Assembly: GCA_029448655.1 (NCBI GenBank)
Contig: JACCLO010000006.1
Coordinates: 496,001-560,000, forward strand
Length of the DNA: 64,000 nt
Reading direction: 5' to 3'
DNA from: Wolfiporia cocos
Taxonomy: Eukaryota; Basidiomycota; Agaricomycetes; Polyporales; Phaeolaceae
Positions 11,226 to 23,873 of this stretch are shown here, piece after piece. Numbering within the stretch: position 1 is the first letter of the stretch; every line of letters starts with the position of its first letter. A program made the translations under genes and the position numbers. The notes below the pieces were generated by a model. The model saw only the letters and a list, made by a program, of their open reading frames with translations. It was not told the origin of the DNA and made no database searches.

Positions 11226-12852
11226 ATGTCTCGTCTCGAAGTTCTCGCTGCCCAGAGCCCTGTGGACTTTGACTTCGATATTATTTCGTGCTCCCCATCT
11301 CTATCAACAACTATTCCCCGTGACAAAACACTTGTGAACGCTATTGCTAATGGCTTGCTTTCCTCCGCGCCTCACGTCCTCCCCGGCCACGACACTGCCT
11401 CGGGCCTTGTTCTTGGCAAGGGCGATGCGCGCGTCGATGATGACGTCACTATCCTTGGCTTACCTCCGTTACTGCGCGGACACCCGGACATCCACCTCAG
11501 GAACGGGGTGATGAACGCTTACGAGCTCGCCGCGGCAGGCGAGGTCGACGCAGAAAAGGCTTTTTTTGTAGCCGACCTGAGCTACGTGTACAGACAGCAC
11601 TTGAGGTGGAAGGCGAACCTCCCCGAGATCGAGCCGTTCTACGGTATGTTCATTGTCTGCCGGTGCAACGTACGGCTGTGGCTGAGCGTCGGCCGTCTTA
11701 TAGCCGTCAAGTGCAACCCAGACCCTTACGTGCTGCGGCTGCTCGCGGCGCTCGGTACGGGCTTCGACTGTGCTTCGATGGGAGAAATCTCCCAGGTCGC
11801 CGCCATCAACATCGACCCTTCTCGCATCATCTTCGCGAACCCGTGCAAGGCCGCGTCGTTCATCCGTAGCGCGGCCAAGTCAGGCGTGGACATGATGACG
11901 TTCGACAACACCGACGAGCTGTACAAGATCGCGCGCGTCAACCCGAGCGCGAAGCTCGTCGTCCGGATTCTCACGGACGACTCCAAGAGCCTGTGCAGGC
12001 TGGGCCTGAAGTTCGGCGCGCCGCTGGTGTCCGTGCCGGGCCTGCTAGCGAAGGCTAGGGAGCTGCAGCTGGACGTCATCGGCGTCAGCTTTCACGTGGG
12101 AAGCGGGTGCTACGATTCGTCGGCGTTTGCTGATGCCGTGAAACGCGCTCGCTCCGCGTTTGACATGGGCAAAGAAGCCGGGTATGAGTTTAACCTTCTC
12201 GACGTTGGCGGCGGATTCGAGGACGGGAGCTTCGAGACAACGGCTTCCATTCTGAAAGATGCGATCAGCCAGCACTTCCCCAATCGGCGGGACATCAGAA
12301 TCATCGCCGAGCCTGGGAGATATTACGTCTCGAAAGCTTTCAGCCTCGCGGCGAACGTGATCGCACGTCGCGCTCCGCCCGCGCTGGAGCGGGGATCACA
12401 GGATGTGGACGTGGACCCTGAGCAGCCCAGCGTGATGTGTACGTCCACCCGTTGATGCCGAGTTGCCAGGGCGTGCTGACAAATCGCCAACCTTAGACTA
12501 CATCAACGACGGCGTCTACGGGTCGTTCAACTGCATCCTGTTCGACCACCAGGCCCCGCAGCCGCATGTGCTGTCGCTGGGCGGCTCGTTCCATGTGCCG
12601 GCGTCGGTGCCGCTGCGGGCGAGCAGCGTGTGGGGCCCGACGTGCGACTCGATCGATTGCGTGTGCGCGGTGACGCAGCTGCCGGAGACGCTGCAGGTGG
12701 GCGACTGGCTGGCGTTCGAGAACATGGGCGCGTACACGATGTGTGCGGCGAGCCAGTTCAACGGGTTCGAGGTGAGCACGGTGATGTACACGGCCGGGGG
12801 CGGGGCAGATGCGGCGGAGGTGCGGGCGGTGCTGAGGGAGCGTGGGCAGTAG
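11226..12852 (+). CDS. ODC1: Ornithine decarboxylase
   Basis: This is the PLP-dependent first enzyme of polyamine synthesis (ornithine to putrescine), cytosolic and a homodimer. Three exons (11226-11643, 11704-12438, 12497-12852) close in frame to 502 residues from the first ATG, MSRLEVLAAQ. Group IV decarboxylase motifs: YAVKCNPDP with the PLP lysine (the codon is split by intron 1), FDCASMGE, FANPCKA, HVGSGC, LLDVGGGF, IIAEPGRYYV, YYINDGVYGSFNC (split by intron 2) and WGPTCDSIDC with the active-site Cys-Asp. Introns are 60 and 58 bp. An N-terminal extension of about 100 residues before the barrel is longer than in animals and may hold degradation signals. That last point is inference. Confidence 0.96.
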
Positions 12853-13873
12853 TGTGGGAGTGTTGTCGTGCTGTGTAGTACATGTGCAGCAATGAATGCA
12901 CAAAAGCGGCAGGAGCCACTGGGAAGAGCCGGCGGCGGTGATCGTGGCTGCGTTCGCGCGATCGCTCGGTTCCGTTCCATGCGGTTTCGGGACCGCGCTG
13001 CCACGAGGACTCAGGGCACCGCGGAATGCCAGGGCAGCTCCTCGTGACGTAGACCTGCCTTCGCCCTCGAGGCCGAGGGATCTGCACCTGATCGAAGCCC
13101 ATCCTGCCTGCCTTTCTGGGGAGGTTCACCGCACATCCCCCGGCCAGCGCCGCGCGCGGGAGCCAATGGGCGGTGGCACCCCCTCCGCATCCGCAGGAGG
13201 GCTTAGCAAACACACAACTCTAATTGTTCGCCATATGTGGCTGAGGCGCTGTTCCCTTGACAGTCGACCCTCGACGCCCGAGGCCAGCCGTGCGGATAAT
13301 TTGTTCTCCACGAGAACGGCCTGCTGCGGTCGCCCCACAGGACCCTGTCTCATGCCGCAGTGGTCCCCCGCGGTCCGCCGGCACGCGCTGCGTACGAGGC
13401 AGTATACGTCCCCGCACAGGCTGCTCACGCTCGGCCACAGCCTATTTGCCGGAGGCACAGTGTCCCGCGAAGTACCGGCTGCAGCGGGTTTGTCCAGATG
13501 GGATCGGCCGCAGTGCATTTTCTGATCGCACCCCCATCGTCTGTATCTAACCGATGTCAGCCGAGGCTCGGTGCCTAATCCGCTCCTCTGTCTTCCACTG
13601 GAAGCCACCTCGCCTCGGCGACGGTTGGAGGGCATACCGCTGACAATATATTCTTGTCGCCCGTGATGATGGTTCACTTATGAAATTCTTCCGCACCGGG
13701 CTGCGTTGCCATCCCCAATTTGTATCTGCGAACGACCGAAGGCCTCGTCTTATCGTGGCGTCCGTACCTTTGTTCCGCAGCTGTCTTCACCTGCGAATCT
13801 CCGCGCTGAGTCTCAATCCGCTGCTTAAACAGTGATAAACTTGCCCAGAGCCGCCACTGCTCACTGCTCCCTC
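12853..13873. other. GC-rich intergenic, no gene recognised
   Basis: GC-rich DNA has long open frames on both strands up to 209 codons. These are best explained by low stop density: composition is Arg/Pro-rich, the frames overlap, and none carries a motif or aligns to a family I know. It lies between the ODC stop and the APSES gene. Confidence 0.45.
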
Positions 13874-15362
13874 ATGGCCTTTGGTCCCAACCGTTCCGCT
13901 ACCATGTCGTCCGGCCTACTCCTGGTGAGTGCCACCGGCGTCATACAATAGACATAGCCGCCCATCCCTGCTGCACAGGACTCTATCCCTTCCTCGAGCA
14001 CCGAGCAGCCGAGCGTCGGGCCCCGATTCCGCCCATATTCCAGTCCAAACCACCATGTAACAAAGGGCCGCTATATCACTAGCAATGACCCTCGGGGATA
14101 CATGTGAGTGCTGCCACATAGCCCTGATATGTCCCTGGCTGAGCGGCGGTCAGCCCTGTGTATGAATATCCGCTCAACGGGCAATGGATCATGCTGGACA
14201 TGGACGATGGCTATGTCCTATGGACGGGCATCTGGAAAGGTGAGAGTGCAAGGATGCTCTACACCCGCAGACCTCTGAACAGTGCATTGATACATAGCAT
14301 TGGGAAACAATAAGGGTGCGGTTAACCCGGATCACTTTGATTCATCAGCCTCATGCCTCCGCAGCGGACATTGTAAAAATCATCGACTCTCAGCCTGACC
14401 TCGCCTCTCAGCTTCGCCGAGTACGAGGGGGCTACCTCAAAATTCAGGGTACATGGATGCCCTACGAAATTGCTCTGCGCTTGGCACGCAGGTCGGTTGC
14501 ATAGCGGTTGTGCTGTATATATGTCGCTGACCTCTTGATTGCAGGGTGGCTTGGCCTATACGCCACGACCTTGTGCCGCTATTTGGGTGCGTGACTAAAC
14601 GCAACGATGCAACATCCGCGCTAACCGATGGAAGTGATTAGGCCTACCTTCCCAAACCTATGTCTGTCGCCTGACCAGCCGGAATATGGGCAGATCGTGA
14701 GTCCTGGGACCGGTAAACGACGAGCTCGGCGTAGTGTCAACAGTGATTTTCCTGCTGATCCCAGAAACGGGTGGACGGTCATCTCTCCCTCGGGACCGCA
14801 TGGCGGTGTGATGGACCACTCCGTGGGTCATAGTGTCGTCACGACCCACACTTTCCATCAGCAGGCAATTTACTCCAACAGTATATCCGCGAACCACGGC
14901 ACGGCCGCTCAGACAGATTCTCCGGTGATGCTGCACGTTCCTTACATTGAGCGACCGCATCATCAGTACAACTCTACCACCGCGCCAGACCCATACAGGC
15001 AAGACGCTTCACACCGACGCACCCCACCGTCAGACGGCGGGGGCAGTATGCGTTATTCGCCGTATCCCCCCAGCCCGGTGTCTGCGCGCCCGGCTGCCAC
15101 GGTCGACTCTGCGCGGCAGCCTCTCGAGTCCGCCTCCATCACTCTGCCGTCCATCCAGGCCCGAAGCCAGAATTCGGTGCGGTCCGACGCGATCACTCTG
15201 CCGCCGATATCCGCCATGGACACCCCCCCTGCGGGCGGGCGGGCGGATTCGATAGCGGTTCTCCGGCGATTGCAGTCAGACGACACGGCCGGCCCCTCGA
15301 CCGGCGGACGCCCCCTGTTGCACAGGCGATCCGTCGCCTCGGAGCACGCTCCCACAGTGTGA
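13874..15362 (+). CDS. APSES/KilA-N transcription factor
   Basis: This is a sequence-specific DNA-binding regulator of the fungal APSES class, which controls morphogenesis and cell cycle in other fungi. Seven exons (13874-13924, 13979-14103, 14154-14239, 14298-14315, 14365-14491, 14545-14586, 14642-15362) join in frame to 389 residues. The KilA-N domain spans about residues 45-155: GRYITSNDPRGYIPVYEYPL, DDGYVLWTGIWKALGNNKAD, RVRGGYLKIQGTWMPYE, ARRVAWPIRHDLVPLFGPTF. A basic patch KRRARR follows near 170. The rest is Ser/Pro-rich and probably disordered. No ankyrin repeats are present, so it is not Mbp1/Swi6-like. Exon 4 is only 18 nt. The exact subfamily (StuA, Xbp1 or a basidiomycete clade) is not certain. 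Confidence 0.93.
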
Positions 15363-18300
15363 GTACCCGCTCAGCTCTCCGGCTCGCGCCGCCGCTGACG
15401 ATCGCCCGGCAGTCCGGATGCGTATCGCGCGGACAGCCGGCACGGCTCGCGGCGCGCGTCGTGCAGCACCAGCTCGAGCACGACGACGTCCCCTGCGCTG
15501 CCGGCGCCCAGCGTATCGACGGCTGCTGTGTCGTCTGCCAAGGCGAGTGCGGCACCGCCACTGCCTCCGGTTTGGGGGCGGCAGGCCGTGCCCTCTCCGC
15601 TTTCCCCCCATGGCAACGCTGCTCGTCATGATCGCTCCGACTATCCGCGGAGCACTGAAGGCCCGTACTGCGCCGCGGCCCCAGGCAATCACTCTTCCGA
15701 TCCCGAGAGGCGCACATGGCGACCGTGGTGAGCGTCTGGTGGTCGCTTTCGACGACCCGTGCTGCTGCTGCTGCTGCTGATGATGATGATGCTGCCCGCT
15801 ATTACACTTGTGCCTCTTCGCTGTTCGCCCTTCTAGTATCATACGTTCGCCTCTTGTACGTGTACAGATCACACTTTAGTCTGCTACTGTACCCGAAGTG
15901 TAGTAATCACATTGTAATGATTTACCCCGCGTCACGCAGCCGCGGCGTTTCCATCAGACGGAACGAGGATCAAGAGGGCGCGAAAACATCACACTCGATA
16001 CTTCTAGCATGCCCACTCGTCCCTGGGCAATCTCGACATGGAAACAAGCGAAAGCCGGAAATCAGCTAGACGCCGCGCCAATAATTTGTATTCAATCGTA
16101 TCAGATAAGTGGTCTCTCAGACGGATCTGACGGATTCAGGCATCGACGTCTAACAGGATTCGTACCGCGAGAAAGTCGCGTGTGCTGCCGGACCCTCAGG
16201 CCCATGCTAAGGGAAGCGATCACCGAGGAGGTGGCACAGGGCCCACGGACAGCAATGGATTTGATATTCCTTCCGCATTCAGAACCCTCAATGGCTTCCC
16301 CGAGAGCCGCCAGCGGCCCAATGGGGTCCGGGCGCAGGCCTTGTCCCTCCCGAGGGAACCCAGCAGGCAGTCACGCGTCGACGAAGCATGGACCGACAGA
16401 CGTCAGTCAATTTAGGTGACAAAGAACGAACCGAGCTCTTGGAAGGTTTATCCCTATTGGTGACGAGGTCGGATGACAGTCCCCCCGAGCGGCCGCCTCC
16501 GAGATTAAGTCGCGCTGCCAATAGACATTCAAATGCGCGCCGAGGTCAACACAATAGCAAGGAAGCCGGAGTCCGAAGGTCCGAAGGGGTCCTCGAGTGC
16601 CAAACGTCGTTGTGTGCCTCAATCCGGCAGACAGCCTGGAAATGAAGACGAACTGGGCAAGTCCGCTGCTTCTCGCCAATCTGATAATGCTTGGATAGGA
16701 CGGGCGCAAGCAAGTCGCGCCTGTCCCAATCGGGCGCACCCTTTGGCCCCCAATGCAGGCGCACCCAATTGGGTCTTATTGTATGCACGTGCTGGCGAGC
16801 TGTGATTACTGAGACTGAGACGCACTGAATGTGCATAGCCCGAGAAGACTTCCCACAAGAGCTGCAAGAGTCCGCCGTTCCGAACAGAGGGGAGATGTCT
16901 GAGACATTGATATAGATCCGGTACACATCTGTCAGGCCATGCCGTGGACAATCAGGAAGGGATCCCTGGTTCCTGGTCTCGGCAATGAGGGTGAACGCTG
17001 ATATCGCGGAGTTGCCCTTCTGTATCATTGCATCGAGGCGTTAGTAGTGGTGCCTTCCCTTGTCACAATGTGCCTTGAGCTATCCTCGTGCTCGAGAGAA
17101 ACAATAAGACCCATTCCCGTGTGCGTTCTCACAGGGAATGATCGATGGTGGATTTGAATGATGTAATGCAGACATATGAGACACGATACACTCGAAGGGT
17201 GAATCAGCACGCGACAGACCCGCCCGGGGAATTGATGATATACGCACCACATCCACGAGTATGACATAGGATAGCTCCATTCTAGCAGCACGGAAGTTTG
17301 GCCAGAAGTGGGGCCCGCGTGTTGTCAGACGGTGAGTGACAAACCGGAATCCCAGCGCTATGGAGTGCTCGATAACATACCTTCCTCACGTCTTCGACTC
17401 TTCCCATGAGTCCGGGGTGCTTGACGCCTCGAGGGCTATATGACTGTCCAGAGCTGACGCCTAAGTATAGACCGGCTCGGAATTATTCGCAGCCACTCAA
17501 CGTCAGGAAACGACGGCTGCGAGAAGCTTGCCTTTCATCTTCGCTGTGGCATAGCTCCCTAAACGATCTGCCAGTACTTTCTTACCTGGCAAAAATAGTG
17601 TACATGTTCTTGGCCTAGAAGCGCATTGCCCTGCGGTCATTGCCCAACCATCGCAATTTTCGCGAAGGTGAGCACTTTGCCGCGTGGAAGGTATACCATG
17701 AGGCACAGTGGGTTCCTTCGCACCCGAATAAAGTCGGCGAGGCTGAGCGAGATAGTCGAGAGTGTCCCTCTGTCATGTGCATAGCCATATTGTGCAGGTC
17801 AGAAGGCAGCACTGAGTGTCCGAGCTGGCCTTTGTGAGATGTTAATTTGCTGACAGTCAGTTATCCTGAGCAGCGTGTCTAAGCCTGTAAATGAGACCTT
17901 ATGCGAGCATTGGTAGCCTAAATGTCGGGCGAGTGGAAACGAGTGTGTCCTCGAGCTCCTCGAGGCATACCCCGCGCGCTTAAGCGCTTACCCCGCGAGG
18001 ATCATTCGTCATGTGACGGTGTGCCTGGCGTTAAACGGTACTTCCGGTAGTAGCAACGCGTTTGTGGCGCTTCGGCGGACGCGGCGTGCAGCTCTGCAAG
18101 AAGTAACCGACGACTCACAGCGGTATGGGGATCGCAGTATACTGTATGCTGCGTGGCGGTTTGCTTATCATGCTGGCGAACAGGAGACCTGTCGACAAGC
18201 ATCTCAGTACCTCGCCATTGACCGACATCTCCGAATACTAGAGGTATTCGGCAGTGACCTAAGCAGGCTCGTAACCGACCCCGCTTGCACCCATAAGCAC

Positions 18301-18619
18301 CTACAGTCGGCTGGTAATCAGGGTCGGCAGGAAGCGTGGTAGTCACTTATTGCTGGTAGGTGGTGAGCGTTGTCAAGTTTATCGGTACCGGTAACGAGGA
18401 TGATGCTAGTGAGGGAGGAACCCATTCCGACAGTGTAATTCATCGTCATATCATTCACGGAACAATACCTTGGAAGTCGCGATCTGTCTCTCACTCCACC
18501 GGATCTCAGAGTGTATAACCAGGTAGGTCGCTGCATCCCCCTTTGCGCCATCTCGTTGATAACGCCATATCATCAAATGCTAAGTTAGCTCATTATCAAG
18601 ATTGCAATAGCTGGGGACA
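15363..18619. other. Long intergenic, no gene recognised
   Basis: Over 3 kb with open frames up to 160 codons on both strands, but no family motif and no exon chain I could join. The first 400 bp are GC-rich and probably the APSES 3' UTR. The sequence from 15.9 to 18.6 kb has more even composition. A diverged lineage-specific gene or an old transposon relic could be hidden here. Confidence 0.35.
15761..15794. repeat. CTG/ATG trinucleotide microsatellite
   Basis: Six CTG units run into about four TGA units and then one GCTG. It lies outside recognised coding sequence, about 400 bp downstream of the APSES stop. Confidence 0.8.
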
Positions 18620-20727
18620 ATGTCTACTGAGAAACCACTCCCAGCTCCTCCCTCACCCACCTCGCCTAAGTATTCGTTCCCCGCCGTCCTGAAACATGAC
18701 CCAAACTTGAAGCCCAATCCTCATCCGTACGCTGTGAAAACCACCACAAGTGGCGTTCTTTCTCGTTCCAACTCTTCCAGCCATAACGTGAATGTAACAA
18801 GGCACTATTATGTGCCGTCATCCCCGAGTACTGGTCACAGCCCTGATAACGGGAAAAGCCACAAAATGTCGAAGTCCCTGAGCACGATTGCCGATTCTCC
18901 TACACGACCCTCTCCTCGGCCGCTTCCTACGCCCCCGATGCTGACTGCTCCCCTTATTGATGATCATCAGACTAACGGCCTCCATATGGAAGGAGAACAT
19001 CAACCATCCCGCCGGAATAAGCGTGCAGAGACCCTGCCTTCGATTCCCTCGGACTCTTACCAGGCCCCCACTCCGCTAGTTATTCCCACTGAAGACCTTC
19101 CACCTAACCCCAAACTATGGACTCCTGCTCAGCTGTCAACGTATCTCGTAACGGCTCTGCGCATCAGCTCCCAAGGGAAACAGGGTGATTCCCAGCCGAT
19201 CGTCCTGCCTTCGCGAGTCGCCAAGGATATTGCTGCATTCGCCAAAGCAAGATTGATCAATGGACGGATGTTTCTGCGCTTGACTGACGCTGAGCTCGAA
19301 AGGTGAGTTGCATCGCGATCATTCTTGATAAATCGACATACTCATTTCTGACGCTGCATGTTTCCAGTATGGGTATGAACAAGAAATGGCGCGAGGCCCT
19401 CCTGGTCGCCTCTCAACAACTACGCCAGAACGTGCTGAAAGGTCGTATTTGGGGACCAGAGGTCTCCCGAGATCCATCCCCCAACTCAACCTCTCCACTC
19501 CCCATCCACCCTTTCTCTAGCTCCCTTTACAATTCCTCTACCAGCTCCCTCGAGCTCTCTGCCGACGAAGGCGACTCTGGGGCAGATGCGACCCCTTCTA
19601 AGCGTGTCCGCCGCAGCGGTCGGGTCAGGGGTATGGTCCAGACATTTGAGCGAAGCGGCAGTTTCAGCTCGGAAGCCGGCTCTGATGATCTTGGTGACGG
19701 TGAGAACGCCGACAAACGTTTGAAATTGGGCCATTGGCTGCGGCAGGAAGGGCCTGTCGACGACCAGCCATTCCAAAGCCCGAGCCCAACCCATCTTGTC
19801 TTGCGCCTGCAAGATCTGCCGGAGCCGGATACGTTCGCTCCCGCGGGAAATCCTGATGATGAGCCCAGTATGGAAGCGCTTCTCGGGGCGTCCGAGGCCG
19901 CTAACGCGCAGCCATGGGGTGCCCGCGCGTGGGAAGAGATGGATCTCGCCCCTGGCGTAACTGTCAAGGCGGTCCCAGGCCCTGGCCCGTCAGACAGCGG
20001 CGAGGACGACGGAGGTATCAGAACCGTCGCCGGACTTGGGCGGGGAAGCAAGGAAAAGACGGACACGGTAGAGCGAAGGGTCGTGTCGGCTATTTTCAAT
20101 CCTGACCCTCCGAGCTCCGACACGCTGGAAAGCGCCGCTGAAGCTATTTGCAGTAAAGCCGACATTACGGCGCCGGCGTGCTCTACTGAGGTGGCTGCGC
20201 AGTCTGCCACAGCCTCGGCCTCGCTTCATGGGGACCCGGACGAAATGACCTACCGCTTGGGGCAAGAGCTCGCGGCCACTCGTGCACTTGTCGAGTCCTT
20301 CCGCGAACGATTGGCCGTTGTCGAGAGGAAAGTCGCGGAGCTGGAGCAGGTACAAGTCGAGCGGGAATCCGCGCAGTCTCGTCACGTCGCATCACGAGGA
20401 ACCAGGAAGTTGGATGCTGATGATCTGCCACTATCCAATGCTCCGCGCAAGCGAGACCCTGCTGCGAATACAGGTCTGGCAGACCCTGAGCATGGTACGT
20501 CGTCGCTGCTGTCTCGGACACCGTCGCTTCTGCTTCCCGTTTGTGGCTACCTGAAATCAAACAATAACGCGTGTGGTTCCCCAGATCCTGGGCACAGGCA
20601 AGACGAAGGCGAGCCCTCTTCTCTGTCTGACATACCATCGTACGTATTCCTTGTGGGTTTCGGTGTCTGCGCCATTGTTCTCCGCGTTGTTGTGAAGCGA
20701 TTGGTCGGCAAGAACACTTGGAGGTAG
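18620..20727 (+). CDS. SAM-like protein with C-terminal membrane anchor
   Basis: Two exons (18620-19302 and 19368-20727, phase checked) give 680 residues. The N-terminal 170 residues are Pro/Ser-rich. A helical segment from KLWTPAQLSTYLVTALR through IAAFAKARLINGRMFLRLTD to SMGMNKKWREALLVASQQL looks like a SAM-type interaction domain (about residues 170-260). It is followed by an acidic/Ser linker, a coiled coil near residues 545-590 (LGQELAATRALVESF, VERKVAELEQV) and a hydrophobic C-terminal helix VFLVGFGVCAIVLRVVVKRL ending KNTWR. The layout suggests a tail-anchored scaffold facing the cytosol. I do not recognise a named homologue. Function is unknown. Confidence 0.8.
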
Positions 20728-21337
20728 TTTCTCATCCCTCAGATCGTTATCGCAGAGCTACAAGGCACTCGCTCTGCCCTCTTTTTATTGTTCCTTATTC
20801 CCTACGATTTCTATGGTTTCTAACGACTATCACGACTCCTTGACGACTGTTCCCTGCTTTCTATCCTCTGTTTCCGAGCATTTCGCTGCCAAAATCAATG
20901 AATGAGTATTCCTGAAGGATTATTTGTACATCTATCTTGAGCTGTCCAAGACAGCAGTAGCTCAAGATTGGTCGGCAGGTACGAGAGTTGCAGTGCAATC
21001 CTCTGCAGAAAGCCGCTCGCTGTTGCTTTCACCACAAGCGGCCCCCATTGGTTGATAGCTGTGACTAGTTGCAAGTTTTTCCAGCTTAGAACATCACGAA
21101 GGTGGGCGGGCAAATGTCAAGGAAGCAATATATAACGTTGTTCGCCATCTTCAAGATGAACTCCATTGAGTCTTCACTATCGAGACGGTAGCTTTCTGAC
21201 TCTCGGTATCTGAGTTCAAAGGTGCTCATCGCCCAGCTTATCATGTGTGTCTCAAGGCAAGGTACGGCACCACAGGCGACATGGGATGTATGGTGGCGGT
21301 ATCGTACAGAAGGATCGCTCTCCTTTCGATTATTGAA
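20728..21337. other. Intergenic downstream of SAM-like gene
   Basis: The first 150 bp are T-rich and are likely the 3' UTR. The rest has no recognisable gene and leads into the decayed DUF6533 copy. Confidence 0.5.
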
Positions 21338-23063
21338 TGATCATCCAGCCAGACATTCAATCGCTGCATCTGAGCTGCGTGGGTAGATCGAGTGATTGAC
21401 GACCAGCGGTAATGGCCCATATCTATCCACTCCGGTATTTATCTGTCACAGCGAACACAGGTAAACCATGTATCTATTGCATGCACGCGCCTTGATATTT
21501 GATCGTACTTGGCGGTATAGCTATGTTAATCTACGAACATGCCGCAGCGATATTGATTCAAAATGTACCCGCAATGAAATAGGCGTCATTTTGCTCTTCG
21601 TCTTGAACTGATGATTGGCTGTTGAAGGTTATTCTGCAAGTTACATCTTGGCGTACCAACATTGTGCGTGCTATGTCAATTCCCAAGTTGTGCCATTCAG
21701 CCAGCTATTGATTGATGCGGTACTTCTTGGCAGAATCTGTCCACTTAACACTAAAGCAGTCATGACCCAGTTGCAATGTGACGGTGCTGCTATTACCTGC
21801 ACCTCAAGGATTATTGTCAATTGCATGGCCGAGTTGGATCGTGATACCTTCACTATCGGCAAACTCGCTGGCTTATTCACCCATAGTGCTTTCGGCCATT
21901 CGCGTCTATGCGGTGAGCGACAATTGACGCTGGCACTGTCGAGTTCATTTTGAATATTGTGCAGATTACCACGAATGTGACGATGCGTGTTTATCATAAT
22001 CCCTTCTAGAAACACTGACTAGAACGCTATAGGGGAGACATCAAGATGGCTCGTTCGACAGCCATGGGCCCACAAGACGTTTTAGACTCGCACTACTATG
22101 ATGATTTAACATTGAGTAAATCATGGTCAATGATCTATATCCGTACGGTATGACACCTGCACTAGTTGTAGCTGCTACCCCTTGCGGACTAACGCTAAAT
22201 GTACTGATGTAGCCGCTTTGCAGCGTCGATCATCATCCCTATCAATCTCATCATATCTGAGGCTGTCTTTCTGTTTGTCACCTAGTTCAAAACATACCGG
22301 ATACTGATGGAAGCTAATCATTCCAGCGTTGAGACCTCACATCATGAGACTCCTGCTCAAAGACGGTATGTGCACTGCCTGGCTCAATGATAACGCATAT
22401 CTCATACCGGCGGATGACTGCACAAACACTGCACTTTCTGTACGATTTGCTGGCAGATTTACATGAAAGGATGGGAATCGTGATTTCTCTGGTGCTCTCA
22501 TACTTCTCAGCGTTTGCATTTGCCTTTATCTTTGACAAATTGTCGGTATGCATTGCTGCGCCTTAGCCTCTCCTTTAACTCACCGTGTTTTTCGTCGCGT
22601 ACTGCAGGTGTTCCTGGACGTAAATTACGTTATCGGCGGGTGTGTCCTCCCATGTAACACTGGGCGAGAGTGTATTAAATTCTCATTGGTCCTTGAAGTT
22701 CTCATCTACGATAGTATCCCGTTTTCTTCTAATTCTGCAATAGATCCGTCCCGGCGGCAATGATGACATGATGACAGGTCTAGACTTTCAGTTTCGCATT
22801 ATGGTTCCGAACAAGCCGCCACCCTAGAACTTACCTCCGCTACTGTGGGTGACATAGGCATACTGCTCCAACATGACCTACCACTCGTGGAGACGGTGAC
22901 AGAGCATGGGCCGTATACTCTAAGCAACGGCGACTCTGGGGGACTGGAGAGTGCGCAAGCCGAAGATTCAACTGACGGCTGCATCATCGAGCCAGATAGA
23001 CAACCCTGCAGAAGACAGTGTCATATAGTCCGGGTGGCACATGGAGATGCAGTCGCATAGTCC
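21338..23063 (+). pseudogene. Decayed DUF6533 seven-helix protein gene
   Basis: This region aligns piece by piece with the intact gene at 23874-25653. The blocks are AMLIYEHAAAI (intact AMIFYEHITTI), IGVILLFVLN followed at once by two TGA stops where the intact copy has RW, and VLSAIRVYAVSDN (intact VFSALRVFAIGG). Then comes SEAVFLFVT-stop-FKTYRILMEA (intact SDAIVLSVTWLKTYRILKEA), LRPHIMRLLLKDG in a shifted frame, VFLDVNYVIG, and the tail ATLELTSATVGDIGILLQHD. Three nonsense codons fall at conserved Arg/Trp positions and at least one frameshift is present, so the gene is not expressible as a full protein. The boundaries are approximate. The start is placed at the ATG near 21338 by position relative to the intact gene. 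Confidence 0.75.
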
Positions 23064-23873
23064 CCCGTTTGATCGTCAGTTCTCCCACCACTGTGCATGT
23101 GCACTTCTCTGATGTAAATACTTTACCACGTATATGCACACAGCTCCGCCCTGGGTTCATGGTCTTTTTGCACCGATAGCCACGAGACTCATTTGCTGGA
23201 GAGCCCGATAGCATTGCTGTAATTCGAGTGGCCTCAGGGTGGCGGCACTTTTCATCTATTGAGCTGACAGCAGCGCTATGGAACCCTGTCCGAGGAAGTG
23301 GCAGCATGTGGGACTGCACGCGTAGTATCGTTTCAAGATAGCTACATCATGAACTTATGCTCACCGATCGAGTTTTAAGTCTAACCGGTTCTCAGTAATT
23401 GTGCCTGGCCCCGATGAATGTGGCTCATGGGCACTTGGCAGCCAACAATCTAATCCTTGGACTGGACTGGACTGGACTACGTAGCACTAGCACAACATTC
23501 TAGCAGAGGCTTGAATGATCCCTTTAGAAAGCCCCTTACTAGCTCCCTCAATGCAGCGAGCTGGCAGGTGATCGCCATGGCGATTGCGGTGAGATCGATG
23601 GCAGATTGTCACAGTGGCGGTCTTGCTTTGCTTGGCTAGGCGGCTGCGCATATGTACAAAGATCCCCCCATTTTTCTCAGGCCGCACGTAACCGTCGGCG
23701 TACTTCGGTTCGTCTCGATAAGCATGCTTGATTAGCCATAAGTCGCCATGGCCTGACGTGTGAATCGCGAGGGAACGTGCGTGATCAAGGACTTATAGTC
23801 TTCTGTCCGCAGGAGTATCATTCCGATGGTCCCTTCCCGTTGCAATCACTGAGGATCCGTCATTCTGACCGGG
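23064..23873. other. Intergenic between the two DUF6533 copies
   Basis: No gene is seen. A short run of four GGACT units occurs at about 23458-23478. The right end must hold the promoter of the intact DUF6533 gene. Confidence 0.5.

Noticed and set aside
12896..13677. Long frames on both strands (209 and 183 codons)
   Set aside because: They overlap each other in GC-rich DNA, are Arg/Pro-rich and match no family. Low stop density explains them.
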